Shown one piece after another: positions 45,914-46,609 of a DNA stretch of 46,609 nucleotides. The stretch is from Streptomyces dysideae. Its GTDB lineage: Bacteria; Actinomycetota; Actinomycetes; Streptomycetales; Streptomycetaceae. The stretch covers positions 5,712-52,320 of the forward strand of contig NZ_KQ949127.1 of NCBI RefSeq assembly GCF_001514305.1. The letters are read 5' to 3'. The notes under the pieces are model-generated. The model saw only the letters and a list, made by a program, of their open reading frames with translations, searched no databases and had not been told where the DNA came from. Positions within the stretch are counted from its first letter, which is position 1. The number at the start of each line of letters is the position of its first letter. Made by a program: the position numbers and the translations under genes.

Positions 45914-46068
45914 GGGTCTTCGAAGTTAGGCGGTACGGCTCTGTGCCGGTGCCTGCCTCTGTGGTCTTCGCTCGCGAGGATGTGACACTTCAGCGCCGGG
46001 TGTCACATTCTCGCGAGTCACCGCACCGGCGCCACCGCTTCTCGCGCACCGCTTAACTTCGAAGACCC
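45914..46068. mobile_element. MITE-2, 155 bp, same family as MITE-1
   Basis: The ends begin GGGTCTTCGAAGTTA and mirror at 46068. The 8-bp target duplication ACGAAGAC is exact (45906-45913 and 46069-46076). It has exactly the length of MITE-1, and the centre shares the GCGAGGA-GTGACA ... TGTCACAT hairpin. No coding sequence. Confidence 0.88.
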
Positions 46069-46125
46069 ACGAAGACATCACCGCCGACACCGAGTTCCGA
46101 CTCTCCGACCAGTGCGCCGTTGGCA

Positions 46126-46254
46126 CGCGCGCAGTTGAAGGACTGGTGCGGCATCGCCACACGTTTCGACAAGACGCCCGAGAGCTACCTGGCCGGCCTC
46201 GAACTCCGTGCCTCAATGATCTGGCTCGAAGATCTCTTACAAACAGGCGATTGA
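46126..46254 (+). pseudogene. C-terminal remnant of an IS5-type transposase
   Basis: About 40 residues: QLKDWCGIATRFDKTPESYL followed by AGLELRASMIWLEDL and a stop at 46252-46254. The RxKxWxGIATRxDKTxxSY pattern is the C-terminus of IS5-family DDE transposases common in Streptomyces. The upstream catalytic part is missing; MITE-2 lies just to the left. The remaining stretch to 46368 shows nothing. Confidence 0.65.
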
Positions 46255-46368
46255 TCACGACATCACACAGGCCCTAATCGAGCTTCAAGCTCTGGGTCGG
46301 CACAGCGCAGGCCTTGGTCTTGGGGGCGATCGAGGCCCTGCGCTGAACTGGGTGACCGGTCTGCCGAG

Positions 46369-46609
46369 TTACAGGGCGATCAGCCCCGCCGTTGTCTTCT
46401 TGAAGCCGCAGGCGTCGAAGTAGAACGGGCTCAAGTCCTCCTCGAAGTCGACGTGCAGCCATTTGCAATAGGCCGCGCGGGCCTCTTCGGCCGCCGTGGC
46501 GATCAGCGCGGCGCCGACCTCTTTCCCCCGGTACTGCTGAGCAACCACCGTGTCGAGGATGAAGGCATGAACTCCGCCGTCCCACTCGCCAGTCCGCGGG
46601 CATGCAGCG
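46369..46609 (-). CDS. GNAT acetyltransferase 3' part (copy 2), cut by the window edge
   Basis: The frame reads WDGGVHAFILDTVVAQQYRG, KEVGAALIATAAEEARAA and ends FYFDACGFKKTTAGLIAL with stop TAA at 46369-46371. It is nearly identical to copy 1 but keeps residues upstream of HAFILDT. In the acetyl-CoA loop the usual Gly is Glu (RGKEVGAAL), which may weaken cofactor binding. The gene continues beyond 46609, so it is not known whether it is whole. Confidence 0.6.
   Translation of the reverse strand, partial: AACPRTGEWDGGVHAFILDTVVAQQYRGKEVGAALIATAAEEARAAYCKWLHVDFEEDLSPFYFDACGFKKTTAGLIAL

Noticed and set aside
44868..46068. Possible CRISPR-like or tRNA-like structure from the repeated GTGACA...TGTCAC hairpins
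   Set aside because: Only two copies, each inside a 155-bp element with terminal inverted repeats and target duplications; they are MITEs.

Overview
The window is high-GC DNA with strong third-position GC bias, many GTG starts and gene families typical of Streptomyces (an AfsK-like kinase, an AfsR-like SARP regulator with an AfsS-like small protein, and XRE/DUF5753-DUF397-ATPase loci). It is a chromosomal segment with an accessory, decayed right end.

Layout. 1-1507: an IS200/IS605-type tnpB element abutting folD (1505-2368). 2.6-3.4 kb: a transporter remnant and a HigBA-type toxin-antitoxin pair. 3.5-43 kb: a large, interrupted set of CoA and redox catabolic genes: flavin reductase, two enoyl-CoA hydratases, a fused ADP-forming acyl-CoA synthetase, an FAD monooxygenase, DoxX, two stand-alone DUF35 proteins, two Cys-less SCP2-type thiolases, an acyl-CoA dehydrogenase, an F420-type nitroreductase, an AMP-forming acyl-CoA ligase, two amidohydrolases, two luciferase-like monooxygenases, an SDR and an aldehyde dehydrogenase. 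Eleven copies of a palindrome, CTGAC-N5-GTCAG, lie at the promoters of these genes and tie them into one regulon. The only TetR-family gene in the window (16239-16886) carries a near match over its own start codon and is the best candidate repressor. At least three of these promoters look leaderless, with the pattern TACCGT-N7-ATG.

Embedded in this set are the afsK-like kinase (17915-20260) and, about 8 kb away, afsS (28325-28498) and afsR (28729-31722). Between them lie CoA genes, a DUF559/AbiEi-like gene and an intact DUF397/DUF5753/ATPase locus. In S. coelicolor the afsK, afsS and afsR genes are close neighbours.

The most unusual block is 34.2-37.6 kb. Three secreted proteins have Ser/Thr-rich beta patterns that recall aerolysin/ETX-MTX2 pore-forming proteins. 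They surround a LuxR-type regulator with a degenerate receiver. The first secreted protein and the regulator each contain a rare TTA codon, which suggests bldA-dependent developmental control.

The right end (43-46.6 kb) is an insertion and decay zone: a PIG-L deacetylase fragment, a hypothetical gene, two near-identical GNAT 3' ends about 2.4 kb apart, a DUF397 gene with an internal stop, a DUF5753 gene split by a 155-bp MITE with an 8-bp target duplication, a second 155-bp MITE of the same family, and an IS5-type transposase tail. No rRNA, tRNA or CRISPR array was seen.
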